Shown piece by piece: positions 48,626 to 60,900 of a DNA stretch of 64,000 bases. The stretch is taken from the NCBI RefSeq assembly GCF_033807715.1, contig NC_084591.1, forward strand, positions 24,301,090 to 24,365,089, written 5' to 3'. The notes under the pieces are model-generated. The model was not told where the DNA came from and searched no databases. It saw nothing but the letters and a program-made list of their open reading frames with translations. The stretch's first letter is position 1. Every line of letters starts with the position of its first letter. The position numbers and the translations under genes were made by a program. Source of the DNA: Cololabis saira. Its lineage: Eukaryota > Chordata > Actinopteri > Beloniformes > Belonidae.

Positions 48626-49068
48626 TTTTTGTTGTGTGCATAATTGTAGAGTAGTCTTAAGACATCTATGGTGTAATAATCCTGTGGAATACTTTTCACC
48701 GATGTATTTCGGCGGCGCATGTCTGTAATGCAGACATGCAGCTCGATTTGTTCTCTACCGAGACAGAGACCACTTAAATAAAACCACACTGATTTTGAGT
48801 CAAACCCGTCTTTTTACATTCAATTTTTATACAGAAAATAATTACAGTGCATGTATTACACCTTATTGCACAGCAGCTTTGCAATTTTATTATATTATTA
48901 TCGGCCCTCAGCCGAGATCTGGTCGGGACCGCGCAGCGCCGCGGAGGAGGTGCATTCAGGGACCGGTCGGAATTCTAAAATTACAGATTATCCTATTGGT
49001 GCGTTCAGGGACAACTGGAATTTACTGTATTTGGCGAGAATTGCTTCATTTGCTTAAAAATTATTTAA

Positions 49069-49753
49069 AGGTGACCTATTATGGCATTTAATGTATATTT
49101 TAAACAGGCATTGAATGTCTTAAAAACAAGCTTTTGAATGTTTTTTCTACATAAATGAGAAACTCAGCCTCTGGGCCATGTCTTTATTTTTACCGTTTCT
49201 AACCTTCTCTATGAGGGATTCTGAGGGGAGGGGGGGCTATGTTAATGAGGCTCTGTGCTGATTGGCTGCCTGAATGACGTGTAGCAGGGGAGCTTTAAGC
49301 CTGAATCACAGTTGTGTGTCAATAATGTATTAGGCCTTTGAGTTATTTATCTCAAAATTAATAGATTTCCTTAACAAAATTTATATTTTAATAAGTATCA
49401 GTAATTAAATTAACTTTTCAAGAAAGATAGACTCATATGTCCTTTACTTTTTGAAAACCATTTTGAAATACATTTTATCTATAATGGAAGTGTCACCCTC
49501 ATAAAGCCATTTATGCATACTATACCAATGATTTATATTTATTTTAGATTTATATTATACCAAAACTGATAGACATTAAATTTTGAATTTGGTACAAAAT
49601 TGCGATTCGTTGGTTACCCCACATGACGGGTGGTCGGCCCAAATGATGAGAAACAGCAGACAGTTTGATTTGAGACAAATTTAAAGACAAATATTAAAGA
49701 ATCAGCATAACTATGTCATTGTATGTTCCTATGTTTTTCATAATAGGTCTTCT
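49069..49753. mobile_element. TTAA-flanked MITE, unit 3
   Basis: Same family and position as in unit 2, with left end AGGTGACCTATTATG. The right end reads CATAATAGGTCTTCT, so the inverted repeat has decayed; TTAA still flanks it. Confidence 0.7.
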
Positions 49754-50993
49754 TTAAAGAGGGATAACCTTCATTTATAGTTAGAAGGAGAACCATGAAC
49801 ATTTTCAATATTTTTTGCAAGACGTGGAACCACATTTATAAAGAAATCATGGAATTTATTAGCAATTTGTGTATGCTCTGTTATCTTATGCACCATCCTG
49901 AAATGTAGACTGGGCTGGAATAGATGATTTTTTTTCTTGTTGAGTGATTCTTTCAATATTATCCATAGATCATTTATTTATTTCTAATAAGGTGGTTGTA
50001 TTTATTCCTATAATTTTTGTATGTAGCACAATTTAAAGGACTAGGACTTTGTAAATGCCTTTTATGAAGCTTGTTTTTCTTTAAAGCAGATTTCCTAAGT
50101 TCTATAGTAAACCATGGTTTGTTAAGGTTTTCAGAGCTTCCTTTATCATCCTTTATCGGTACACACCTGTATCATAGCACAACTTAAAAAAAAGTCTCCT
50201 GGCGCCATGGCCGAAACCCAACAGGAAGTCGGCCAGTTTGAATTAATCATGTAATTTTGGCGCAATTTATGCCATCCCTTCAGCCGCTTCTTCGCCCGAA
50301 CCGTAACGTGCACCCAGGTGTGTTATACATCAAAATGTGCGTCTCCATCCTGCAATAACGTGCATAACTTTTCTCAGTCAAAAGCGTTAACGTGGCGATG
50401 ATAGACGCCAAAAAGCGCGCCCCCACTTCATCTGATTGGTCCATACAGATAAAACTTCGTGCCTCAAGTCCCACAATACGGTTTGACATACATGCACGAA
50501 AATCGGTACACACCTGTATCATGTCGCAACTTAAAGGAAAGTCTCTTGGCGCCATGGCCGAAACCGAACAGGAAGTCAGCCATTTTGAACATTTTGAATT
50601 AATCGTGTCATTTTGGCGCAATTTATGCCATTTCTTCGGTCATTAATACGGCCCGAACCGTAACGTGCACCCAGGTGTGTTATACATCGAAACGTGCGTC
50701 TCCATCCTCCGACACCACGCATTACTTTTCTCTTTCAAAAGCATTACCGTGGCGACGCTAGACGGCAAAAAGCGCGCCCACCCTTCATCTGATTGGTTCA
50801 GACAGAAAAAACTTTGCGCCTCAAACCCCATAATACGGTTTGACGTACATGAACAAAAATCGGTACACACCTGTATCATGTCGCAACTTAAAGAAAAGCC
50901 AGGCCTGTCGATACATTTGATATTTCATGGTTTGCATTAATGAGCGTGGCCTAACGGCTCAACAGCGCCCACTAGAATACTTTTCTTTGCCAT

Positions 50994-51290
50994 AACTTTT
51001 GAAAGGTTTGACATAAAGAGTCGTGGGTGGTGTCATGGGACTCGGTATTGAGTCCTTGACCATAATTGGCGAAGATTAGCCCCGCCCCTTCTTCTGATTG
51101 GTTGTCCCTATTTCCTGCTATAACATTTGAATGTTTTGACATAGAGAGTCGTGGGTGGTGTCATGGGACTCTGTAATGAGTCCTTGAGCTTCTTTGGCCT
51201 TAATTAGCCCCGCCCCTTCTTCTGATTGGTTGTCCCTTTTTTCTGCTAAAACTTTTGAATGGTTTGACATAGGAAGTCGTGGGTGGTGTC
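50994..51290 (+). repeat. 128-bp tandem repeat, unit 3
   Basis: Starts at 50994, 51122 and 51250: two full 128-bp periods, one fewer than in units 2 and 5, each with CCCCGCCCC and CTGATTGG. Confidence 0.85.
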
Positions 51291-51363
51291 ATGTCTGATA
51301 TGCTTATGGGGGGCGGTGGCCGTGAGTGCGAGGGCCCGTTCATCGCTGCTTGCAGCTTTAATT

Positions 51364-51467
51364 AGGGCCCGAGCACTGAAAGTGCGAGGACCCTATTGTA
51401 TCTGTGATGTTTATTATTATTAGGGCCCGAGCACTGAAAGTGCGAGGACCCTATTGTATCTGTGATG

Positions 51468-51498
<31 letters not shown>
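51364..51498 (+). repeat. Two tandem 5'-terminal hairpin copies
   Basis: AGGGCCCGAGCACTG at 51364 and 51422, both followed by TATTGTATCTGTGATGTTTA and a TTA tract. Confidence 0.93.
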
Positions 51499-51501
<3 letters not shown>

Positions 51502-52112
51502 TCGCCATAAATAAATTGCCTTTTTGGAGGCCTTAAAATGCTCAAAAACTCACCAAATTTTGCACACGCTTCCAGAGTCGCGTAAAATTACTTATTTTAT
51601 GGGCGACAGGCATGGGTCAAAAAGGATTAGGCTCTATAGCGCCACCTATTTTATGTTTTTGACGAGCCCCACAATATGGTTTGACTTACAGCAATGACCT
51701 TTATGTGTCTATTATATCAGACAAAGCCCTACAAAAAAGTCTCTTGGACCCATGCTCTAAGTTACACAGGAAGTCCGGCATTTTGAACAGAAAATGTCAT
51801 TTTTTATGAATTCTGATCATTTCTAGGCCTCGTACTTTAACGAACTCCTCCTAGAGATTTTATCAGATTGGCTCACAACTTGGTTTGTACAATCTAGACA
51901 CATGGCCGACGCTAAATTGCGAAGCTTTTACGTTTTTAGCAGAGGGCTTGACCGTAGTCATTCGGCGAAGTTTGGGGTCATTTTTAAGGCTCGCCATGAA
52001 ACACCAATTGGCTGTAATTCAGCAATACATGATTTGATGTGGTTGAAAACGTATGTGCATGATTGTAGGCTGAGCCTGAAGACATCTATGGTGGAATATT
52101 CAGGATCGGTTG

Positions 52113-52128
52113 TAGCGCCACCTGTTGG
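52113..52128 (-). promoter_or_regulatory. CTCF-like motif, unit 4
   Basis: Same 16-bp motif as unit 1, at an offset of 13208. Confidence 0.4.
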
Positions 52129-52592
52129 CACCAGGAATTGTCATGTCTTCTAGTATGCATCTGTGCTCAAAGGGAGATGAGCGGATGGATCTCAAAGTTG
52201 GTCAGATAAATAGGTAAGACATTGACGATGGCTGACAGAGAAAACTGTAAGTTTTTCTCAAAGGGCGTCGCTGTTAGAGGTTGTCAAATTTCGGTGTCTC
52301 GCCATGAACATAAAAGTTGTTTTAACTTTCAAATACTTGGTCCAAATTGACCCAAAATCAATACATTTAATCAGGCTTCCATTCTGATATCCATTCTATA
52401 TTTGGGACAGTTTGTCACCGACTTTATTCAAAATATGAACTCATTTTGAAATAAATCTTTACTTTGTCAAGCAATGTCGAATTAACTTCTAACTTCGTAA
52501 AAATATTGTTGAAAATAATATGATTTGAGCATTGTATGTGCAAGAGGCGATTTATAATGAATGTTTTGAGTTGGATTAGAAGCATGAAGCTG

Positions 52593-52863
52593 TCTGCGGG
52601 CCCCGTGCGCGCAGACCGCGGGAACGCGCAGCCGCAGCTCCTGGAAGCTGCCGGGGGGGGGGCGGGGCGGGGCGGGGGAGGGGGGTTGTTGCAACTTGCA
52701 GCAACATGTGGAGTCACGCCGTCACGTCACGTAAGTTGTATTGTGGTTTTTTAATGCGTGTTGCAATTATTTTATTTTATTATATTATTATATTATTATT
52801 GAGCTTCCATCCGCGATCCCGATCAGGAGCGCGCGGCCACGCGCAGAGCCGAAAGCCAGTTTC
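52593..52863 (+). promoter_or_regulatory. CpG-rich block with splice-donor-like site, unit 4
   Basis: Copy of the unit 1 block; GTAAGT at 52731-52736. Confidence 0.4.
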
Positions 52864-53830
52864 TGCCCATTTCTGCAGCTTTGCCAAAAAATGCTACCTA
52901 AAGGTTTTCCACCTTTGTAGAGCCACAACTTTACTGTGTTTTACTCCCTAAACCACTTCCTTTCACCCCCAAGTGGTCCTTGTCTCTTGCCAGGCCGTCA
53001 TTGTAAATAAGAATGTTCTTAATGACCTGCCTGGTTAAATTAAGGCCAATGACTGAATGAATATCAAATAAAGCCATAGAATTGTTGTTTTTTTTCTCTT
53101 TATCGTATAATGTTCACAAAGTGTAATGCATTCATGTCATGGGTCGTGTATTTTGAAGGATCAAATAATCAACATCCCATTATCCATTTTACATCGTGCA
53201 AGAAATGATGCAAACTTTGAAAATCGACTGTGCGCATGCGCAGAACCCAAACGTAGCATTTTTTCGGCAGGGAGCAGAAATTGGCAGAACACCGGCTGGG
53301 ACGGACCTGATGCTCTGATGCGACAGGTCTTTGCTCACACTGACCGTACGTTCATACACGGACGTAATATGGGGGGGGGGGGGGGGACATGTATCCTGCA
53401 CTTTTTCAAAAGGCAGTTTTGGTCCCCTGCAGTTTTTACCGTCCAAAAACAATGTTACGCTATATTAAGTGGAGACAGGTCAGCACTAGGACCAAGCGGA
53501 AAACGGCCGCTCAAGCTGAAGCCTGTTGTTTGGTCTGCCTGGGTCACGTCAGCTAGACGGATTTTAAGAATAAGAATAAGAATTACTTTATTAATCCCCA
53601 AAGGGAAATTCCTTTGTATGGCAGCTCATCTACTGTACCATTTGCAGAAGAGAAGCTCTTCTGAATATCTCTTGGATGAGTTGATTATGTTGAAATGTTA
53701 ATAGATAACCCTTCTGTGGTCTTTTGGTCAAATTGACCCATATTCACTTTTCTTTTATATCAAAAATATGATTTTCATCCATATAACTGCCTCTGTTACA
53801 CTCATTTCAAATAAAATTGATGATCACTAC

Positions 53831-54569
53831 CAGAGCTGGTAGAGTAGCCAAAAATTGTACTCAAGTAAAAGTACTGTTACTTCAGAATAATATGACTCAA
53901 GTAGAAGTAAAAAGTAGTCATCCAAATAATTACTTGAGTAAAAGTAAAAAAAGTACTTGGTGAAAAAACTACTCAAGTACTGAGTAACTGTTGAGTAACG
54001 TCTGATTTATTTTTTTAACACACCCATTCAAAAAGACAAAAGTACAAAATAATCACCTTCAGGCAAATTAAAATCAATAAAATAATAAAATAAATTAAAA
54101 TTAATAAAAAAATGAAAAATAGCTTAAATTAAAATAAGCGTAAAGTAAATTCAAGAACTTTAATAAATAATAAAATAACAGAATAAAAAAATAAATTAAG
54201 CACCAGTAGCACAAAATTTCCAGCCTTTGTACTTTTCTTTTTCAACCAGGCAGAACTAGAACAAACATGAACTCATAGAAACTCTGTGTGTGTTTGAGTC
54301 TGTGTAAATGTGACAAAACATGCAAAAACAAACCTTTTTCCCAAAGAATCACTCAGTGATGTCATGAGATTGACGCGTACACGGATAAAAAGGATAAAAG
54401 AAAAGTAACAGCTCAACGTAGCCTAATGTAGCGGAGTAAGAGGAACAGTTTGTCCTTCACAAATCTACTCAAGTAAAAGTAAAAAGTACAGTTATCCAAA
54501 ACTACTCCTAAAAGTACAAAATTTCCCAAAACTTACTCAAGTAAATGTAACGGAGTTACATAACCTCTG
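53831..54569. mobile_element. hAT-type MITE, unit 4
   Basis: Copy of the MITE in unit 1, including both ATCACTAC duplications. It therefore inserted before the large duplication, not independently. Confidence 0.9.
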
Positions 54570-55231
54570 ATCACTACTTGCATTGAATTATGGATATTTT
54601 ATTCAATTTCTCCTCTCCTGTGATATTCAATTTGACCCACCAACCACTGGCTGGTGCTGGGTTCATTCCAAAAATAAGTGTAAAATTGGTGGTAATGAGT
54701 TGGAGTGAAGTTGACTAACAAGGTGAAACACAGAATTGGGTGATAATTAAAGCTACATGCTTTACAACCAGTAAAACCACAAAGGGAACAGTAAACTTAA
54801 AAGTAACAATAGAAAACTAGAAGAACTACTAGAAAACACAGTGAACTGAAAGAGTTTGGGTTTTCTTTTTTTTTTTTTTTTTACCTTGTCTGCACACATA
54901 TTAATGATTGAAACAAGAGGAAAATTGGTTCAAAACGAGCCGGCAATGGCACAGTGTCTGCCCGGCTTTAAACAGAACCGCAGCCAGTACTCGAGTTGTA
55001 AAAAAAAATCAGGGGGGATGGTGGATTTTATCATATGGGGACAGATAATTTGTTCTGATTACAAATATTATAATATATTACAAATAATAGCAGTGACCAA
55101 AACACCTGCAGAAATACTGCAGGAATGACATAGCAGCAGTTAAATGCAGCCTTCTGTAAGCTTTAAATATCCACTGGGTTTTCTGAACTTATCAATATGC
55201 ATCTGTCCTTCACAGGATAAGTAAAATGGAT

Positions 55232-55459
55232 CACTGCAAAAACTCAAAATCTTAACAAAAATATTTGTCTTATTTCTAGTGAAAATGTCTCATTTTAGTA
55301 AAAAAAACCTCATTACACTTAAAACAAGACTCATAACTGGAAAAAAAACACCATTTTCATCTGTTTCACCTGTTCACCTGTTTTCACTTAAAATAAGTAG
55401 AAAAATCTGCCAGTGGAACAAGATTTTTTTGCTTGTAATGAGAAGATAAATCTTGTTTA
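55232..55459 (+). mobile_element. CACTGCAAAAAC-type transposon fragment, unit 4
   Basis: Copy of 42024-42251 at the 13208 offset. Confidence 0.6.
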
Positions 55460-55574
55460 ATTTTTTTTTTTTTTTACATTTATCGTATTTTTAATATTCT
55501 CTTTTTGGGGGGGGCTGGAAGGAGGGGCGTTGGCCATGAGTGCGAGGGCCCGTTCATCGCTGCTTGCAGCTTTA

Positions 55575-55626
<52 letters not shown>

Positions 55627-56237
55627 TCGCCGTAAATAAATTGCCTTTTTGGAGGCCTTAAAATGCTCCAAAACTCACCAAATTTTGCACACGCTTCCAG
55701 AGTCGCGTAAAATTACGTATTTTATGGGCGACAGGCATGGGTCAAAAAGGATTAGGCTCTATAGCGCCACCTATTTTATGTTTTTGAAGAGCCCCATAAT
55801 ATGGTTTGACTTACAGCAATGTCCTTTATGTGTCTATTATATCAGACAAAGCTCTACAAAAAAGTCTCTTGGACCCATGCTCTAAGTTACACAGGAAGTC
55901 CGTAATTTTGAACAGAAAATGTCATTTTTCATGAATTCTGGTCATTTCCAGGCCTCGTACTTTAACGAACTCCTCCTAGAGATTTTATCAGATTGGCTCA
56001 CAACTTGGTTTGTACAATCTATACACATGGCCGACGCTAAATTGCGAAGCTTTTAAGTTTCTGCCAGAGGGCTTGACCGTAGTGATCCGGCGAAGTTTGA
56101 GGTCATTTTTAAGCCTCGCCATCAAACATCAATTGGCTGTAATTCAGCAATACATGATTTGATGTGGTCGAAAACGTATGTGCATGATTGTAGGTTGAGC
56201 CTGAACCCATCTATGGTGGAATATTCAGGATCGGTTG

Positions 56238-56253
56238 TAGCGCCACCTGTTGG
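56238..56253 (-). promoter_or_regulatory. CTCF-like motif, unit 5
   Basis: Same 16-bp motif as unit 2; weaker partners at about 55762-55772 and 56545-56560. Confidence 0.4.
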
Positions 56254-57048
56254 CACCAGGAATTGTCATGTCTTGTAGTATGCATCTGTGCTCCAAGCGA
56301 GATCAGTTTATTGATCTCAAAGTTGGTCAGATAATAGGTAAGGCATTGACGATGAGTGACAGAGAAAACTGTAAGTTTGTGTCAAAGGGCGTCGCTGTCA
56401 GAGGTTGTCAAATTTCGGTGTCTCGCCATGAACATAAAAGTTGTTGTAACTTAAACATAATTGGTCAGAATCAACCCAAAATCAATTCATGTAATCAGGC
56501 TTCCATTCTGAACAAGTGGATATGACAATCTTGGATGAACTCCATAGCGCCACCTTTTGGTCAGGTATACATTTTTCATCAAATTATGTGCTGTAATGGC
56601 TGTTTCGTTCATCCAATCTTAATCCAATCAACACATATGATTGTCAGTATGTTCCTTGTTGACCGTGTCGCGTATCGTGGTCATTCATTGAAAGGAATTG
56701 GCATTTTTATGTCACTCTGTATTTCTGGAAAAATATTAATTAAAAATCAAAGATTTTGTGTAAGGAAAATTAAAAGGCAGTTTCAGATAGCTTACAACAG
56801 GACTAAAAAATCATACACTGGAACATATTATTTTCGGAGAACTTTGTCACTCTAAAAATTAAAAACATTAACTAATAACGTAAAAAGCTATGTCTTTGTC
56901 ACAAAATGTCAAAATTAACATCCGACTTCGTAAATATATTGTTTACTGTAATGTGAAAATATTGTGTGAATAAAGTCCTTCAAATACGTGATTTTGAATG
57001 AATATTTATGTCGAATGAATCATTGCCACCCTGTCTCAGACTGTCACA

Positions 57049-57659
57049 CACGTGAACGCGCAAAATGCAGCTCTGAGTTGGGGAAGAGAAAGGGGAGGGG
57101 GCGCGCTCCCGCGCGGCTCGCGCAGGAGGACGGGGGGGCGGGGCGCTTATGCGCGCGCACCTCCCTGTGCATCAGTGTTGAGACGCCGTTAGTTTTGCGG
57201 CAACTAATACTCTAACCAGGCCCGGACTGGCCATAGGGAGAACCGGGAGTATTCCCGATGCGCCGGTCTAGGATGCCGCCTGCGTCTCTCTCTCTCTTTT
57301 TTTTTTTTTTTTTTTTTTTTTACACAGGCGGCTGGTGCGCCGCAGCGCCGGCTATTTGACTTTTTTTCTAAGTTAGAGAGTCAGGCCAGGCCAATCAGAG
57401 GCCACTCAGGCCAGTAGCTTGTGAGTTGGGCAAGATATTTGCCCCAACAGTATCACCGAACAGACAGCGCGCCGTCGCCGCGTGTGCGTGTGCGTGTGCG
57501 CGAGTGGACCGGGAGACGAGTCCAGAGGCAAATAATGCACACCCAGCCGGGTAAAAAAGAAAAAGAGAAAAGGCGGCACCGAGAGGGAGAGAGAAAAAAA
57601 AAGGCGCTGGAGGAAGACACGGCCAAATGTCAGCAAAGATGCGTCCGCACGTAAGTTGC
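57049..57659 (+). promoter_or_regulatory. CpG-rich block with splice-donor-like site, unit 5
   Basis: Copy of the unit 2 block; GTAAGT at 57651-57656. Confidence 0.4.
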
Positions 57660-58215
57660 AGTTCACTTTCAGGCTACACAGTGTAAATATGTAGCCTATA
57701 AGCCCTGGCCTTTAGATGAAAATAAGGATTGAGATTTTAAAATTATTGATTTATAAGACACTTTATTATAATCAGTACTGGAGTTGAGGGGGGATGAGGG
57801 GGGGGGTGAGGGGGGGATGGCATCCCCCCCTGAAATAAAAACGGTCCAAATCATCCCCCCAGTAAAACTGCCGACATGCAGCTCGCTTTTTTTTATTTCT
57901 CTACCGACACAGAGACCACTTAAATAAAACCACACTGATTTTGAGTCAAACCCGTCTTTTTAAATTCAATTTTTATACAGAAAATAATTACAGTGCATGT
58001 ATTACACCTTATTTCACAGCAGCTTTGCAATTGTATTATATTATTATCGGCTTTCAGCCGATATCTGGTCGGGACCGCGCAGCGCCGCGGAGGAGGTGCA
58101 TTCAGGGACCGGTCGGAATTCTAAATTTGACCGATTATCCTCCTGGTGCGTTCAGGGACAACTAGAATTTACTGTATTTGGCGAGAATTGCTTCATTTGC
58201 TTAAATATTATTTAA

Positions 58216-58886
58216 AGGTGACCTATTATGGCATTTAATGTATATTTTAAACAGGCATTGAATGTCTTAAAAACAAGCTTTTGAATGTTTTTTCTACATA
58301 AATGAGAAATTCAGCCTCTGGGCCATGTCTTTATTTTTACCGTTTCTAACCTTCTCTATGAGGGATTCTGAGGGGAGGGGGGGCTATGTTAATGAGGCTC
58401 TGTGCTGATTGGCTGCCTGAATGACGTGTAGCAGGGGAGCTTTAAGCCTGAATCACAGTTGTGGGTCAATGATGTATAAGGCCTTTGAGTTATTTATCTC
58501 AAAATTAATAGATTTCCTTAACAAAATGTATATTTTAATAAGTATCAGTAATTAAATTAACTTTTCAAGAAAGATAGGGTCATATGTCCTTTACTTTTTG
58601 AAAACCATTTTGAAATACATTTTATCTATAATGGAAGTGTCACCCTCATAAAGCCATTTATGCATACTATACCAATGATTTATATTTGAACCAAAACTGA
58701 TAGACATTAAAATTTGAATTTGTTACAAAAATTGCCATTCGTTGGTTACCCCACATGACGGGTGGTCGGCCCAAATGATGAGAAACAGCAGACAGTTAAG
58801 ATTTGAGACAAATTTAAAGACAAATATTAAAGAATCAGCATAACTATGTCATTGTATGTTCCTATGTTTTTCATAATAGGTCCCCT
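58216..58886. mobile_element. TTAA-flanked MITE, unit 5
   Basis: Copy of the unit 2 MITE with both TTAA flanks. Confidence 0.75.
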
Positions 58887-59758
58887 TTAAAGAGGGATAA
58901 CCTTCATTTATAGTTAGAAGGAGAACCATGAACATTTTCAATATGTTTTGCAAGACGTGGAACCACATTTATAAAGAAATCATTGAATTTATTAGCAATT
59001 TGTGTATGCTCTGTTATCTTATGCACCATCCTGAAATGTAGACTGGGCTGGAATAGATGATTTTTTTTCTTGTTGAGTGATTCTTTCAATATTATCCATA
59101 GATCATTTATTTATTTCTAATAAGGTGGTTGTATTTATTCCTATAATTTTTGTATGTAGCACAATTTAAAGGACTAGGACTTTGTAAATGCCTTTTATAA
59201 AGTTTGTTTTTCTTTAAAGCGGATTTCCTAAGTTCTATAGTAAACCATGGTTTGTTAAGGTTTGTTATCTTCCTTTATCGGTACACACCTGTATCATAGC
59301 ACAACTTAAAGAAAAGTCTCTTGGCGCCATGGCCGAAACCCAACAGGAAGTCGGCCAGTTTGAATTAATCATGTAATTTTGGCGCAATTTATGCCATTCC
59401 TTCAGCCGCTTCTTTGCCCGAACCGTAACCTGCACCCAGGTGTGTTATACATCAAAATGTGCGTCTCCATCCTGCAATAACGTGCATAACTTTTCTCAGT
59501 CAAAAGCGTTACCGTGGCGATGATAGACGCCAAAAAGCGCGCCCCCACTTCATCTGATTGGTCCATACAGATAAAACTTCGTGCCTCAAGTCCCACAATA
59601 CGGTTTGACGTACATGAACAAAAATCGGTACACACCTGTATCATGTCGCGACTTAAAGAAAAGCCAGGCCTGTCGATATATTTGATATTTCATGGTTTGC
59701 ATTAATGGGCGTGGCCTAACAGCTCAACAGCGCCCACTAGAAAACTTTTCTCTGCCAT

Positions 59759-60189
59759 AACTTTTGAATGGTTTGACATAAAGAGTTGTGGGTGGTGTCA
59801 TGGGACTCTGTATTGAGTCCTTGACCATAATTGGCGAAAATTAGCCCCGCCCCTTCTTCTGATTGGTTGTCCCTATTTCCTGCTATAACATTTGAACGTT
59901 TTGACATAGAGAGTCGGGGGTGGTGTCATGGGACTCTGTAATGAGTCCTTGAGCTTCTTTGGCCTTAATTAGCCCCGCCCCTTCTTCTGATTGGTTGTCC
60001 AGATTTTCTGCTATAACTTTTGAATGGTTTGACATAGACAGTCGTGGGTGGTGTCATCAGATTCTGTATGGAGTCCTTGACCTTCATTGGCCTGAATTAG
60101 CCCCGCCCCTTCTTCTGATTGGTTGTCCCTTTTTTCTGCTATAACTTTTGAATGGTTTGACATAGGAAGTCGTGGGTGGTGTCATGTCT
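59759..60189 (+). repeat. 128-bp tandem repeat, unit 5
   Basis: Three full periods, as in unit 2. Confidence 0.85.
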
Positions 60190-60884
60190 GATATGCTTAT
60201 GGGGGGCGGTGGCCGTGAGTGCGAGGGCCCGTTCATCGCTGCTTGCAGCTTTAATTATTATTATTATTATTCTCGCCGTAAATAAATTGCCTTTTTGGAG
60301 GCCTTAAAATGCTCCAAAACTCACCAAATTTTGCACACGCTTCCAGAGTCGCGTAAAATTACGTATTTTATGGGCGACAGGCATGGGTCAAAAAGGATTA
60401 GGCTCTATAGCGCCACCTATTTTATGTTTTTCGACGAGCCCCACAATATGGTTTGACTTACAGCAATGTCCTTTATGTGTCTATTATATCTGACAAAGCC
60501 CTACAAAAAAGTCTCTTGGACCCATGCTCTAAGTTACACAGGAAGTCCGGCATTTTGAACAGAAAATGTCATTTTTCATGAATTATGGTCATTTCCAGGC
60601 CTCGTACTTTAACGAACTCCTCCTAGAGATTTTATCAGATTGGCTCACAACTTGGTTTGTACAATCTAGACACATGGCCGACGCTAAATTGCGAAGCTTT
60701 TAAGTTTCTGCCAGAGGGCTTGACCGTAGTGATCCACCGAAGTTTGAGGTCATTTTTAAGCCTCGCCATCAAACATCAATTGGCTGTAATTCAGCAATAC
60801 ATGATTTGATGTGGTCGAAAACGTATGTGCATGATTGTAGGCTGAGCCTGAAGACATCTGTGGTGGAATATTCAGGATCGGTTG

Positions 60885-60900
60885 TAGCGCCACCTGTTGG
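60885..60900 (-). promoter_or_regulatory. CTCF-like motif, unit 6
   Basis: Same CCAACAGGTGGCGCTA; weaker sites at about 60408-60418 and 61191-61206. Confidence 0.4.

Larger units (their letters stand above)
47041..51363 (+). repeat. Array unit 3
   Basis: Same modular order as unit 2, but with a short CpG block (48460-48620), a TTAA MITE with a mutated right end, an extra partial copy of the tail module (CGGTACACACCTGTATCAT occurs three times between 50150 and 50880), and two periods of the 128-bp repeat. It separates the two near-identical 8.8-kb blocks. It ends in GCTTTAATT directly followed by AGGGCCCGAGCACTG of unit 4. Confidence 0.85.
51364..55575 (+). repeat. Array unit 4, near-identical copy of unit 1
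   Basis: Begins with two hairpin copies (51364 and 51422, 58 bp apart) instead of five, then matches unit 1 at an offset of 13208 bp throughout what I compared, including a 16-G run at 53371. The hAT MITE and its duplication, and the CACTGCAAAAAC repeat, are in the same places. Confidence 0.9.
55576..60254 (+). repeat. Array unit 5, near-identical copy of unit 2
   Basis: Offset 13214 relative to unit 2. The 6-bp change comes from two extra TTA triplets in the leading tract. A T25 run is equal in both. One substitution was seen near the end (CATTTCTG at 46970 versus CATGTCTG at 60184). Beyond the 3' hairpin the two copies lead into different units. Confidence 0.9.
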
